Origin: VAZQ01 sp963841105
GTDB taxonomy: Bacteria; Pseudomonadota; Alphaproteobacteria; Rhizobiales; Xanthobacteraceae
Assembly: GCA_963841105.1 (NCBI GenBank)
Contig: CAWJCB010000001.1
Span: 1-64,000 of the forward strand
Direction of reading: 5' to 3'
Length of the DNA: 64,000 bases
The position numbers were made by a program, and so were the translations under genes. Below are positions 26,236 to 35,716 of the stretch, piece by piece. The notes under the pieces are model-generated. The model was not told the origin of the DNA. It saw only the letters and a list, made by a program, of their open reading frames with translations, and did not search any database. Numbering within the stretch: the first letter of the stretch is position 1; each line of letters begins with the position of its first letter.

Positions 26236-27253
26236 TCAGCGGTCGGGCGTTTTGACCCCTGGCGTCTGATCTTTGACATCTGATCGCAGCACCCGTGGCA
26301 GGGGAAAGAACATATCTTCGTCCGCGGTGGTCACCATCTCAAGGTCCACCGTATAGCGCTCGGCGAAGGCGTTGATGACCTCATCCACCAGAACCTCCGG
26401 GGCCGAGGCGCCGGCGGTAACTCCAAGACTTCGCAATCGACCCGAACACCGACCAGTCGATTTCCTTTGCCCGCTCCACCAGCGCGGCGCGCGCGCAACC
26501 CGCACGCTCGGCGACTTCTTTGAGGCGCTGCGTATTCGAGGAATTTGGCGAGCCTACCACCAGCATCGCGTCCACCCGCGGAGCAACCTTCTTGACCACT
26601 TCCTGCCGATTCGTGGTGGCGTAACAGATATCTTCCTTGTGCGGCCCGTGAATGCTTGGAAAACGCCCTTTGAGTGCGGCCACAATCTCGGCGGTATCAT
26701 CAACCGACAGGGTCGTTTGGGTCGCGTAGGCAAGGTTGTTGGGGTCGCGCGGCGCAAAAGCCATGACCTCGGCTACGGACTGCACCAGTGTAATCGCGCC
26801 CGGCGGCAGCTGCCCAAGCGTACCGACCACCTCCGGGTGACCGGCGTGACCGATCAGCACGATCTCGCGTCCGCGCTTATGATGAATTTCCGCCTCCCGG
26901 TGCACCTTCGTCACCAATGGACAGGTGGCATCGACGGCGAACATATTTCGTCCCCGCGCGTGCGCGGGGATCGATTTTGGCACCCCATGGGCGGAGAAGA
27001 TCACCGGCGCGCCAGTATCGGGAATTTCGTCGAGCTCCTCGACGAACACCGCGCCCTTGCGTTTGAGACCTTCCACGACGTAGCGATTGTGCACGATCTC
27101 ATGGCGCACATAGACGGGCGAGCCGTACCGCGCGAGCGCCTGCTCAACCGTTTCGATTGCCCGCACGACGCCGGCACAGAACCCGCGCGGCGAGCACAGC
27201 AGCACCTTCAGCGGCGGCTTGTCGCCGACCGCATTGCCCGCCGATGCGGTCAT
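26236..27253 (-). CDS. ispH: 4-hydroxy-3-methylbut-2-enyl diphosphate reductase (frameshifted)
   Basis: The last enzyme of the MEP isoprenoid pathway, with a [4Fe-4S] cluster held by the three Cys in SPRGFCAGVVRAIE, DATCPLVTKVH and EDICYATTNRQE. It starts at MTASAGNAVGDK (27253). After SVFGSIAK the family sequence resumes in another frame as LGVTAGASAPEVLVDEVI; one extra T near 26435 explains the break. ispH is normally essential in bacteria using this pathway, so a sequencing error is more likely than real loss. Confidence 0.93.
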
Positions 27254-27599
27254 GTGAACCTCGGAAAGCCAAGCATAGCCCGATCCTGACGGCGCAACCT
27301 CAGTGGAATGATTTTGCAGCTGCGAGTTGCCCGGACATGGGGCTTGGGGACCATGTCTGTCAAGCGAGCGCCCGGCGACGAGCGCGCGACAGCGAGCCCA
27401 AGACCCACTGTCACTGGAGATGAGCGTTTCCATGAAACTGCTGATGCCTCTCAACCAACCCGGCCCGTCAAAAGCGCGTTCGAATGGATTCCGACTTCGT
27501 GCTGGGGGAGCGCGCTCGCCGCGGGTGCGACTGCGACCGAGTCTCCGCCTCCCGTGATCATCAATCGACCGGGAACCGCTTAGGCACCGCTGCCGCCCC
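27254..27599. other. Intergenic region with no confident gene
   Basis: 346 bases between the ispH start and a SnoaL-like gene. A plus-strand frame of 91 codons (27308-27583) reads through it, but it shows no recognised family, lacks a clear ribosome-binding site, and is Pro/Arg/Ser/Thr rich. I see the ispH promoter region and nothing else I can support. Confidence 0.4.
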
Positions 27600-28196
27600 T
27601 CATTTTCCGGTAAGCCAGGTATCATACCGGCGGTAGAGTTGAGTTGTGTGCGGCGAACCATCGCGATAGACGACGGGGGTCAGGGACCGGCCGGCCGCAA
27701 CGAGCCGCACAGCCATATAGCGGTACGCCTCCGGGTAGACCGAGAGATCGGCAGCCTTGAACAGGCCGTCGAAATTCTCCGACGGCTCGACCGGATCGAG
27801 CCGGTCGCGCTCGTAAATGGCGGTGCGCTCCGCGATCCGCCAGACATCGTCTCTGCGCTCCAGACGATCCAGAAACCGCGCATATGAGGTCAGGTCGGCG
27901 AGCACGCCGTTGATCTTCTGGCGGACCAGGATAACGATGTTGGTTTCGGCGAGCGCACGCTCCGCGGCGATACGAACCACGGGTGGAAAGATTTGATGCT
28001 TGGAGCGCTGTCCCGCGTCGAAACTTCGTCGGCACTGCTCGACGAACTCGGAAAAGTCGCCGCTGAACCACGAGACCGAAATCTGTCCCTCCGGCGTGAA
28101 TGTTCCCAGGAGCTCGGCCCATTTGCCCTGGTCGCGGAAAACTCCCCACGTCTGGATCACTTCCGCGCAAGCATATCTGTCATCGACAACGCTCAT
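27600..28196 (-). CDS. SnoaL-like/NTF2-fold family protein
   Basis: About 198 residues from MSVVDDRYACAEVIQTWGVFRDQGKW (28196); an upstream Met at 28253 is open. The cone-shaped NTF2 pattern is seen in an N-terminal helix, WAELLGTFTPEGQISVSWFSGDFSEF, then ALAETNIVILVRQKINGVLAD and DDVWRIAERTAIYERDRLDPV. Such proteins include polyketide cyclases, dehydratases and dioxygenase small subunits. No catalytic residues can be assigned. It is divergent from a zinc-type oxidoreductase gene. Confidence 0.75.
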   Translation of the reverse strand: MSVVDDRYACAEVIQTWGVFRDQGKWAELLGTFTPEGQISVSWFSGDFSEFVEQCRRSFDAGQRSKHQIFPPVVRIAAERALAETNIVILVRQKINGVLADLTSYARFLDRLERRDDVWRIAERTAIYERDRLDPVEPSENFDGLFKAADLSVYPEAYRYMAVRLVAAGRSLTPVVYRDGSPHTTQLYRRYDTWLTGK

Positions 28197-28376
28197 GTCC
28201 GCGCCAAGGTTTGCGGGCTCGGGTGCTCTCCCAGCCTGCCAGCGTTCTTGCACCGAGCCCTGCGCCGTGCTGCTTGCAGATGGGAACGATCAGTCGTCCA
28301 ACATGCAGGCCAGTCCTCAATGACGCAATCGGTTGCCGCGACCAACCGCAGATAAGATTGAAGGAAGGACTGCTGC

Positions 28377-29418
28377 ATGAAGGCGGTGATGATACGCCGG
28401 TACGGTCCGCCGGACGTTCTAAGCTTCGAGGACGTGCCCGATCCTCAGCCGGGTGAAGGCGATATCCGCATCCGGATTCATGCCGCCACGGTCAATCGCG
28501 TGCTCGACGTCAGCGTTCGCGCCGGCCGGGAAACCGCGCGCAAACCCGTTCTACCGCTCATCCCGGGGGTTGATTGCGCCGGCGTCGTCGATGCGGTCGG
28601 GGCAAGGGTCACCCGATGGCGAACAGGAATGCGGGTCGCTGCGGCAGGCGTGATGCCGCTCGAACCCTGCCCTGAGGACGGAAACGGCTATGCGGGTCCA
28701 TTGGGCATGATGGGCATCAAGCGCCCGGGTGGCTTCGCGCAGATGGTCGTGGTGCCGGCATGCGCGGTCACCGAGCTCCCGCCGGAGCTCGATTTTCATC
28801 ACGCCGCCGTGGTGATGCGCCACGCGCCGACTGCCTGGAATTCTGCTGGTCAACGTCGCTGCGCTCAAGCCTGACGAGACCGTGCTGGTCATGGGCGCGG
28901 GCGGCAATCTTGGAAGCATTGGCATCCAGATTGCCAAGCACGTCATCGGCGCGAAAGTGATTGCCGTCGCCGGATCGGACGACCGCGCAAAGATTGGCAT
29001 CCGGCTCGGCGCCGACCACGCCCTCAATTCCAATACCAGTGATATTGCTGCCGAGGTGCTCAAGCTCACGCGGGGCAAAGGGGTCAATGTGCTTTATGAC
29101 AACATCGCCAATCCGCGCGTGCTTCCGGGGGCGTTTCGCGCGCTTGGCATGGACGGGCGCCTGGTCACGGCCGGTGCCCACGCCGGTCCGAACGTATCAA
29201 TCGATTTTTCGCATCTTTACCACAACCGCATCACGATCACGGGAATGCCTGGATACCGGGCGTCGGATGTTCCGCAATGCTTCGCCGCGGCGGCCGCCGG
29301 CAAGATCAAGGCGCAGTTCGCGCATGTCCTGCCGCTATCGCGCACCGCCGACGCACATCGCCTGATCGAATCCGGAGAGGCACGCGGCAAGATCGTGCTG
29401 GATCCAACCCTCGACTAG
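28377..29418 (+). CDS. Quinone-oxidoreductase/zinc-type alcohol dehydrogenase (frameshifted)
   Basis: An MDR-superfamily NAD(P)-dependent oxidoreductase of about 347 residues. The catalytic domain opens with MKAVMIRRYGPPDVLSFEDVPDPQPG and has PLIPGVDCAGVVDAVG. The Rossmann motif is VLVMGAGGNLGSIGIQIAK, followed by RGKGVNVLYDNI. The structural-zinc cysteines are absent, as in quinone oxidoreductases. One extra T near 28840 (AWN|LLVNVAALKPDET) splits it into two frames. GAAGGAAGGA precedes the start. Confidence 0.88.
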
Positions 29419-29558
29419 ATTGAGGCGGGCGGTCCCGCCAATTGTGCCCCATTGCATGGGAGCGGGCTGAACGCCTATATTGCCCCTACTTCCGTCATCG
29501 TCGATGACACAAGAACTTCGCTCGCACGTGCGGACGAAGCTAAGAGGAGATTTAGCAG

Positions 29559-30242
29559 ATGGCCGCAGCACCGCTGATGCCGAAAGCGACAGCCGTCTGG
29601 CTCGTCGAGAACACCGCGCTTTCGTTCGATCAGGTTGCCGACTTCTGCAAGCTCCACCCCCTCGAAGTAAAGGCAATCGCCGACGGCGATGCCGCGCAAG
29701 GCATCAAGGGGCTCGACCCCGTCCTGACGGGCCAGCTCAGCCGCGAGGAGATCGAGAAGGCCGGCGCCGATCCGAGCTATCGGCTCAAGCTGCAGGACCC
29801 GAAGGTCCGATTGCCCGAGGCCAAGAAGAAGAAGGGGCCACGCTACACCCCCGTTTCGCGCCGGCAGGATCGGCCGAACGCAATTCTCTGGCTCGTGCGC
29901 AACCACCCCGAGCTCAAGGACAGTCAGATCATGCGCCTCGTCGGCACCACCAAGTTGACCATTGCGGCGATCCGCGAGCGCACCCATTGGAACGCCTCGA
30001 ACCTGCAGCCGTTGGATCCGGTGACGCTCGGTCTGTGCTCTCAGATCGATCTCGATCTTGAAGTGCATCGGGCCGCGAAGGAAAAACCCGTGCCGGTCGA
30101 AGCCCCCGGCGCGACGCTATTGCCGGCCTCGGAAACGACCATTCACCGCGAGCCCGAGCCGCAGGAGAAGAAGCCAGCCGACGAGCTCAACGTTGACGCC
30201 GTGTTTGCCAAGCTCAAGCAGATCGGCGGGAAAAGCGAGTAG
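29559..30242 (+). CDS. DUF1013 family protein (TrcR-like cell-cycle regulator)
   Basis: A 227-residue alphaproteobacterial protein. The conserved N-terminus PLMPKATAVWLVENTALSFDQVADFCKLH and the second motif NAILWLVRNHPELKDSQIMRLVGTTKLTI resemble two helix-turn-helix units. Family members are annotated as cell-cycle transcriptional regulator TrcR. The tail is charged and Pro/Glu rich. AAGAGGAGA at 29542-29550 fixes the start. It is an isolated gene ended by a repeat element. Confidence 0.88.
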   Translation: MAAAPLMPKATAVWLVENTALSFDQVADFCKLHPLEVKAIADGDAAQGIKGLDPVLTGQLSREEIEKAGADPSYRLKLQDPKVRLPEAKKKKGPRYTPVSRRQDRPNAILWLVRNHPELKDSQIMRLVGTTKLTIAAIRERTHWNASNLQPLDPVTLGLCSQIDLDLEVHRAAKEKPVPVEAPGATLLPASETTIHREPEPQEKKPADELNVDAVFAKLKQIGGKSE

Positions 30243-30450
30243 TCTGGTCGAGCGATTCCATGAAACTTGTCATTCCGGGGCGCCGACGCAGGCAAGTTTA
30301 CGCAGCCTGCGTAAACTTGGCTGCGTGCGGCGAGCCCGGAATCCAGTAAGCTCCGCCGGTGATTACTGGATTCCGGGCTCTCGGCCTTTCAGGCCTCGAC
30401 CCGGAATGACGCGGCATATGATTCGAATTTCGAAATCGATGAACTAATTT
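30243..30450. repeat. GTCATTCCGGGGCGCCG family repeat, copy 2, with inserted palindrome
   Basis: Same ends as copy 1 at 24511. An extra block after GGGGCGCCG carries CAAGTTTACGCAG and CTGCGTAAACTTG, perfect 13-base arms 1-2 bases apart (about 30293-30319). The copy ends in TTCGAATTTCGAAATCGATGAACTAA. The nested block is shared with copy 3 at 40103. Confidence 0.75.
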
Positions 30451-30454
30451 AGGA

Positions 30455-32376
30455 TCACGCGCCGACGCCTTTTTGCCGAAGCGCGCCGCCGATCTCGTCC
30501 AGGATCACCGGGTCGTCGATGGTCGCCGGCATTGTCCACGGCTCGCCGTCGGCGATCTTCTTCATGGTGCCGCGCAGGATCTTCCCCGATCGTGTCTTCG
30601 GCAGCCGGGCCACGGTAATGGCGAGCTTGAAAGCGGCCACCGGCCCAATCTTCTCGCGTACGAGAGCAACGCATTCCCGCTCGATCTCGGCGATCGGCCG
30701 CGCAACGCCGGCCTTGAGCACGACGAAGCCGCACGGGACTTCGCCCTTGAGCGGATCCGCAATGCCAATCACCGCGCATTCGGCAACGTCCTGGTGGGTG
30801 CTGAGCACCTCTTCCATGCCGCCGGTCGAGAGGCGATGGCCGGCGACATTGATGATGTCGTCGGTGCGCCCCATGACGAAGAGATAGCCGTCTTCGTCCT
30901 TGAAGCCGGCATCCGACTGTTTTGCAATAGCCGGGAAACTCGTCGAGATAGCTCTCCTTGAAGCGCTCGTCCGCCTGCCACAAGGTCGGCAGGCATCCGG
31001 GTGGCAGCGGCAGCTTGATGACGATGGAGCCCATCTTTCCCGCCGGGGCTTCGTGGCACTGCTCGTCCACGATGCGCACGTCGTAACCCGGCATCGGCAC
31101 GGTGGCCGAGCCGTGCTTCACCGGCAATTGCCCGAGCCCCACCGGGTTGCCGACGATGCACCAGCCCGTCTCCGTCTGCCACCAGTGATCGATGACAGGC
31201 CGGTTCAGCAGCCGTTCCGCCCATTGGATGGTGTCGGGATCGGCGCGCTCCCCGGCGAGAAAGAGCGTGCGAAACTTTGTCAGATCGTAGCGTGGAGAAC
31301 AGCTTGCCCTGGGGGTTTTCCTTCTTGATGGCGCGAAAAGCCGTCGGCGCGGTGAAGAAGGCCACTGCGCCGTGCTCGGAAATCACGCGCCAGAAGGCGC
31401 CCGCATCGGGAGTGCCGACGGGTTTGCCTTCGTACATCACCGAAGTGGCGCCATGCAGCAGCGGCCCGTAGACGATATAGCTGTGCCCAACCACCCAGCC
31501 GATGTCGGAGCCGCACCACCAGGTCTCGCCGGGAGCGACGCCATAAAAATTCTGCATGGACCAGGACAGCGCGACCATGTGGCCGCCATTGTCGCGCACC
31601 ACGCCTTTCGGCCGTCCGGTGGTTCCGGACGTATACAGGATGTAGAGTGGGTCGGTGGCGCGCAATGGCGTGCAATCGTACACCGAGCGGGCGAACACGA
31701 TTGCCTCGTCCCGCAACCGCGCCCAGTCGTGGTCGCGCTCCGGCAACAGCGCCGCTTCGTACTGCGGCCGTTGCAGTATCAGGCAAGCGCCCGGTTTGTG
31801 ACTCGCCAGGGCAATTGCTTCGTCGAGCAGCGGTTTGTATTTGACGATGCGGCCGGGCTCGAGACCGCAGCTTGCAGACAACACAATCTTCGGCTTGGCG
31901 TCGTCGATGCGCGTTGCCAGCTCATTCGCCGCGAAGCCGCCGAACACCACCGAATGGATGGCGCCGATGCGCGCGCAGGCGAGCATCGCAATCACCGCTT
32001 CGGGCACCATCGGCATGTAGAGAATGACGCGATCGCCCTTCTCGACGCCGAAATTGCGCAGGATCGCGGCAAGCACCTGCGTCTCCACCTGCAGACGATG
32101 ATAAGTGATGGTCCGCTTTTGCCCCGCCAGCGGCGAGTTGTAGATGATGGCTGCCTGCTCGCCGCGGCCGCGCATCACGTGCCGGTCCACGGCGTTCCAA
32201 CAGGTATTGCATACGCCATCGACGAACCAGCGGCCATAAACACCGGCGTCGCGATCGAAGATTTTCCGGGGCGGCTCGATCCAGTCGATCGCCTGCGCAG
32301 CCTCCGCCCAGAATGCCAGCGGGTCGTGCTGCCAGCGCGCGTAGACGTCGTGATAGCGACTGGTGCGGGCATCCAT
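30455..32376 (-). CDS. Propionyl-CoA/acyl-CoA synthetase, PrpE-like (two frameshifts)
   Basis: An ANL-superfamily ligase making acyl-CoA via acyl-AMP. It starts at MDARTSRYHDVYARWQHDPLAFWAEAA (32376). The AMP loop YILYTSGTTGRPKGVV, GWVVGHSYIVYGPLL and the C-terminal GRTDDIINVAGHRLSTGGMEE are conserved, with catalytic Lys in LPKTRSGKILRGTMKKI. Single extra bases near 31290 (FST|YDLTKFRTLFLAGE) and near 30928 (YCKT|SDAGFKDEDGY) break the frame. Restored length of about 640 residues fits PrpE. Substrate preference is inferred from overall similarity. Confidence 0.88.
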
Positions 32377-32465
32377 GACGATGCTCCTTGCATCTGAAGC
32401 GCAAGCAAAGCTCGCGTTTTGCTCTATTCTGAACCCGCACGGCGCGTTTGCAAGCCGCTGCGCCC

Positions 32466-32702
32466 GCACTCACTTTCATTGAAGCATGACTCGCATGTAT
32501 CGGCAGGCGCTGGCCTTGCTCCCTCTCCCCGTTCTTTACGGGGAGAGGGATGGGGTGAGGGGCACGGCTCGTTTCGATGCGTTCGCCCCTCACCCCGACC
32601 CTCTCCCCGCAAGAAGCGCGGGGAGAGGGAGCGCGCCGCGGATTTGGCTGCGACCGAGTTCTCATAACTGCATGTATCGGTGAACTGTGATTCCGGGTAC
32701 TA
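32466..32702. repeat. ~235-base interspersed repeat, copy 1 (upstream of tauE)
   Basis: Starts CACTTTCATTGAAGCATGAC, contains two CTCTCCCC hairpins, and ends GAACTGTGATTCCGGGTACTA. It is nearly identical, in the same orientation, to 33639-33870. It fills the prpE-tauE intergenic region, where no gene is visible. Confidence 0.85.
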
Positions 32703-32839
32703 AATCAGCACGTCGCTTGCGCGTCGCTCTGCAAGGCGGCCATGCGGCAAAAAAGGTGGCGCAGGCGCAACGTCTGCGCTTTGATCCTCATCGAACACCC
32801 CCCCTTTTCGCGGCTCACCATTCCGCGTCGCGGAGCTCC

Positions 32840-33599
32840 GTGATCACCGATCCGCTCTTCTATCTTCTCGCAATCGCAGCGGTGACGCTCCTTGGCCTTT
32901 CCAAGGGCGGATTTCTTGGCCTTGGGGTCATGTCGCTGCCGCTGATGTCATTGTTTGTGCCCCCGCTGCAGGCGGCGGCGATCATCCTGCCCACCGTGCT
33001 GGCGCAGGACGTGCTGACCGTGTGGACCTTTCGCAAGGACTGGAGCGCCTGGAACCTGCGCCTGATGATACCCAGCATGGCCGCGGGAATGGCTGTGGCC
33101 GGGCTGTTTGCGGCCTCGCTTACCTCCGCGCATGTGCGGCTTGCCATCGGGCTCATCGCTGGCGCGTTCGTGTTGCGGCACTGGCTGGGCAGGCGCTTTG
33201 CGCGCCTCGCGCCATCTCCCAACGCCATAACTGCCATTCTGTTTGGGATCATCGGCGGCTTCACAACCATGCTGGCGAACGCGGGTGGACCGGTGTGGCA
33301 GATGCACCTTCTGCCGCAGCAACTCGACAAGCTTACCTATGTCGGCACGTTCGCCATGCTGTTCGCCGCCAGCGATGTCTTCGAAGATCCCGGCATTCGG
33401 CGCGCTTGGGCAGTTGACGCAGGAAAACCTCACCATCGGCGCGCTTCTGGTGCCGGTGGCCGTCATCGCCAATTATGCCGGGATATGGCTGGTGCGCAGA
33501 ACGCCGGCCGAGCTGTTTTTTCGCATCGCCTATTTTTTGATGTTCGCGATCTCGGTCGAATTGATTCGCAGTGCGCTGACGCAATTGCTGCAAACGTAA
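32840..33599 (+). CDS. TauE/SafE family membrane transporter (frameshifted)
   Basis: A multi-pass inner-membrane protein, about 252 residues from the GTG at 32840 (VITDPLFYLLAIAAVTLLGLSKGG), preceded by CGGAG. About eight hydrophobic helices are visible; the TauE signature glycines are in LGLSKGGFLGLGVMSLPLMS and the repeat FGIIGGFTTMLANAGGP. The family exports sulfite, sulfoacetate or related organic anions. One extra base near 33382 shifts the frame; the C-terminus continues as GQLTQENLTIGALL to LTQLLQT. It is flanked by direct repeats. Confidence 0.85.
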
Positions 33600-33638
33600 G
33601 CGATGTGGATTGATTGCATAGGATTGCCTTCGCTAGTG

Positions 33639-33870
33639 CTCACTTTCATTGAAGCATGACTTGCATGTATCGGCAGGCACCGGCCTGCTCCCTCTCCCCG
33701 TTCTTACGGGGAGAGGGATGGGGTGAGGGCACGGCTCGTTTCGATGTGTTCGCCCCTCACCCCGACCCTCTCCCCGCAAGAAGCGCGGGGAGAGGGAGCG
33801 CGCCGTGGATTTGGCTGCGACCCGAGTTCTCATAACTGCATGTATCAGTGAACTGTGATTCCGGGTACTA
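33639..33870. repeat. ~235-base interspersed repeat, copy 2 (downstream of tauE)
   Basis: Near-identical direct copy of 32466-32702, differing by a few substitutions and single-base gaps. It is bracketed by CTAGTG on both sides (33633-33638 and 33868-33873), which may be a target duplication or part of the repeat ends. The pair encloses the tauE gene. Confidence 0.85.
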
Positions 33871-33936
33871 GTGTCTTAGGCTGTCTCTGCGCGTGTCGGA
33901 AATGCCCAAGACGATGACCATGACCAGACGACGCCC

Positions 33937-35535
33937 GTGACAATTCCCATGACGCCCTACGACACCGGCCTCGAGCGCAATCCGGCCAACTATCAGCCGC
34001 TCACCCCGCTGTCGTTTCTGGAGCGGGCAGCCGCGGTGTTTCCCGAGCAGACGGCAATCATTCATGGCGCCATGCGCCGCAGCTATGCCGAGCTCTACGC
34101 GCGCACGCGCCAGCTTGCCTCTGCCTTGACGCGGCGCGGCATCGGGCGCGGCGACACGGTATCGGTCCTGCTTGCCAACACGCCCGGCATGCTGGAGTGC
34201 CACTACGGCGTGCCCATGACCGGCGCGGTGCTCAACACCATCAACACCCGCCTCGATGCCCCGATCATTGCTTTTCAGCTCGATCATGGCGAGGCGAAGG
34301 TGCTGATCGCAGATCGCGAGTTCTCCAAGCTGGCGCAGGAAGCCCTGGCTCTGGCCAAGACGAAACCGCTCGTCATCGATTACGACGACGCCGAGTATTC
34401 CGGCGCGGGCGAGCGGATCGGAAACATCGAATACGAGGAGCTCGTCGCCGGAGGCGACAGCGACTTTGCATGGAACGCGCCCGCCGACGAATGGGATGCC
34501 ATCTCGCTCAACTATACTTCGGGCACCACCGGCGATCCCAAGGGCGTCGTTTACCACCATCGCGGCGCCTACCTCCTGGCAATCGGCAATGTGCTTACCG
34601 GCGGCATGCGCAAGGGCTGCGTCTATCTCTGGACGCTGCCGATGTTCCATTGCAACGGCTGGTGCTTTCCGTGGACCCTCTCCGTGGTGGCCGGAACCCA
34701 TGTGTGCCTGCGCCAGGTTCGCGCGCGGGCGATCTACGAAGCGATCGCCAGCCACAAGGTGACGCATCTCTGCGGCGCGCCCATTGTGATGGCGACCCTG
34801 CTCAATGCACCCGCCGGGGAAAAGAAACCGCTGGCGCATGTGGTGGAGTTTTTCACGGCCGCTGCGCCGCCGCCCGAAGCGGTGCTGGCGGCGATGAAAG
34901 CCGCCGGATTCAACGTCACTCATCTCTATGGATTGACCGAAACCTATGGCCCAGCCGCTGTCAATGAGTGGCAAGACGCGTGGGACGCGCTCTCGCTGGC
35001 CGAGCAGGCCGCCAAGAAGGCGCGCCAGGGCGTGCGCTACGTGCCTCTCGAAGCGCTCGACGTCCGCGACCCCGACAGCATGGCGCCGGTTGCAAGGGAC
35101 GGGCAGAGCATGGGGGAGGTCATGTTCCGCGGCAACGTGGTCATGAAAGGGTACCTCAAAAACATGCCGGCCACGCAAGCGGCGTTCGCCGGCGGCTGGT
35201 TTCACTCCGGCGATCTCGGCGTCATGCACCCGGACGGCTATATCCAGCTCAAGGACCGTTCGAAGGACATCATCATCTCCGGCGGCGAGAACATTTCCTC
35301 GATTGAGGTCGAGGATGCGCTCTACAAGCATCCGGCGGTTGCCGCGGCGGCGGTGGTGGCAAAGCCCGACGACAAATGGGGCGAAACGCCGTGCGCCTTC
35401 GTCGAGGTCAAGCCGGGGCACAATGTCACGCCCGATGATCTTCTCGCCTGGTGCCGCAAGAATCTCGCAAGCTACAAATGCCCGCGCTACATCGTTTTCG
35501 GCGAATTGCCGAATACCTCGACCGGAAAGATTTAA
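33937..35535 (+). CDS. Acyl-CoA synthetase (fatty-acyl/DmdB-like), C-terminus cut by a stop codon
   Basis: A 532-residue ANL-superfamily ligase: LNYTSGTTGDPKGVVYHHRG (AMP loop), HLYGLTETYGP, GWFHSGDLGVMHPDGYIQLKDRSKDII and the catalytic Lys in PNTSTGKI. Directly after GKI comes an in-frame TAA (35533). Beyond it the same frame reads KFKLREMAKEA and then TGA, which is the normal family ending (GKIQKFKLRE). A single C-to-T change of a CAA codon would explain this. The catalytic Lys is retained, so activity may survive. Confidence 0.92.
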   Translation: MTIPMTPYDTGLERNPANYQPLTPLSFLERAAAVFPEQTAIIHGAMRRSYAELYARTRQLASALTRRGIGRGDTVSVLLANTPGMLECHYGVPMTGAVLNTINTRLDAPIIAFQLDHGEAKVLIADREFSKLAQEALALAKTKPLVIDYDDAEYSGAGERIGNIEYEELVAGGDSDFAWNAPADEWDAISLNYTSGTTGDPKGVVYHHRGAYLLAIGNVLTGGMRKGCVYLWTLPMFHCNGWCFPWTLSVVAGTHVCLRQVRARAIYEAIASHKVTHLCGAPIVMATLLNAPAGEKKPLAHVVEFFTAAAPPPEAVLAAMKAAGFNVTHLYGLTETYGPAAVNEWQDAWDALSLAEQAAKKARQGVRYVPLEALDVRDPDSMAPVARDGQSMGEVMFRGNVVMKGYLKNMPATQAAFAGGWFHSGDLGVMHPDGYIQLKDRSKDIIISGGENISSIEVEDALYKHPAVAAAAVVAKPDDKWGETPCAFVEVKPGHNVTPDDLLAWCRKNLASYKCPRYIVFGELPNTSTGKI

Positions 35536-35606
35536 AAGTTCAAGTTGCGCGAAATGGCAAAGGAAGCGTGATGGCGGCAGCGACAATGCGCGGCGCCGCT
35601 TTCATC

Positions 35607-35706
35607 CCCCGTCATTGCCGGGCTTGACCCGGCAATCCATCGGCTTCGTAAAAGTCTTTTTTCGACGAAGATGGATGGCCGGATCAAGTCCGGCCATGAC
35701 GATCGG
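35607..35706. repeat. Interspersed repeat (GTCATTGCCGGGCTTGACCCGG type)
   Basis: Opposed halves GTCATTGCCGGGCTTGACCCGG and CCGGATCAAGTCCGGCCATGAC fold on one another around a GTCTTTTTTCGACGAAGA centre. It lies between the convergent acyl-CoA synthetase and GMC oxidoreductase genes, where it could act as a bidirectional stop. Confidence 0.65.
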
Positions 35707-35716
35707 TGGGGATGCT

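Noticed and set aside
27308..27583. 91-codon ORF divergent from ispH
   Set aside because: No recognised family, no clear ribosome-binding site, biased composition; kept only as an intergenic note.
33868..35586. 572-codon minus-strand open frame
   Set aside because: Antisense to the acyl-CoA synthetase, whose motifs are conserved on the plus strand.
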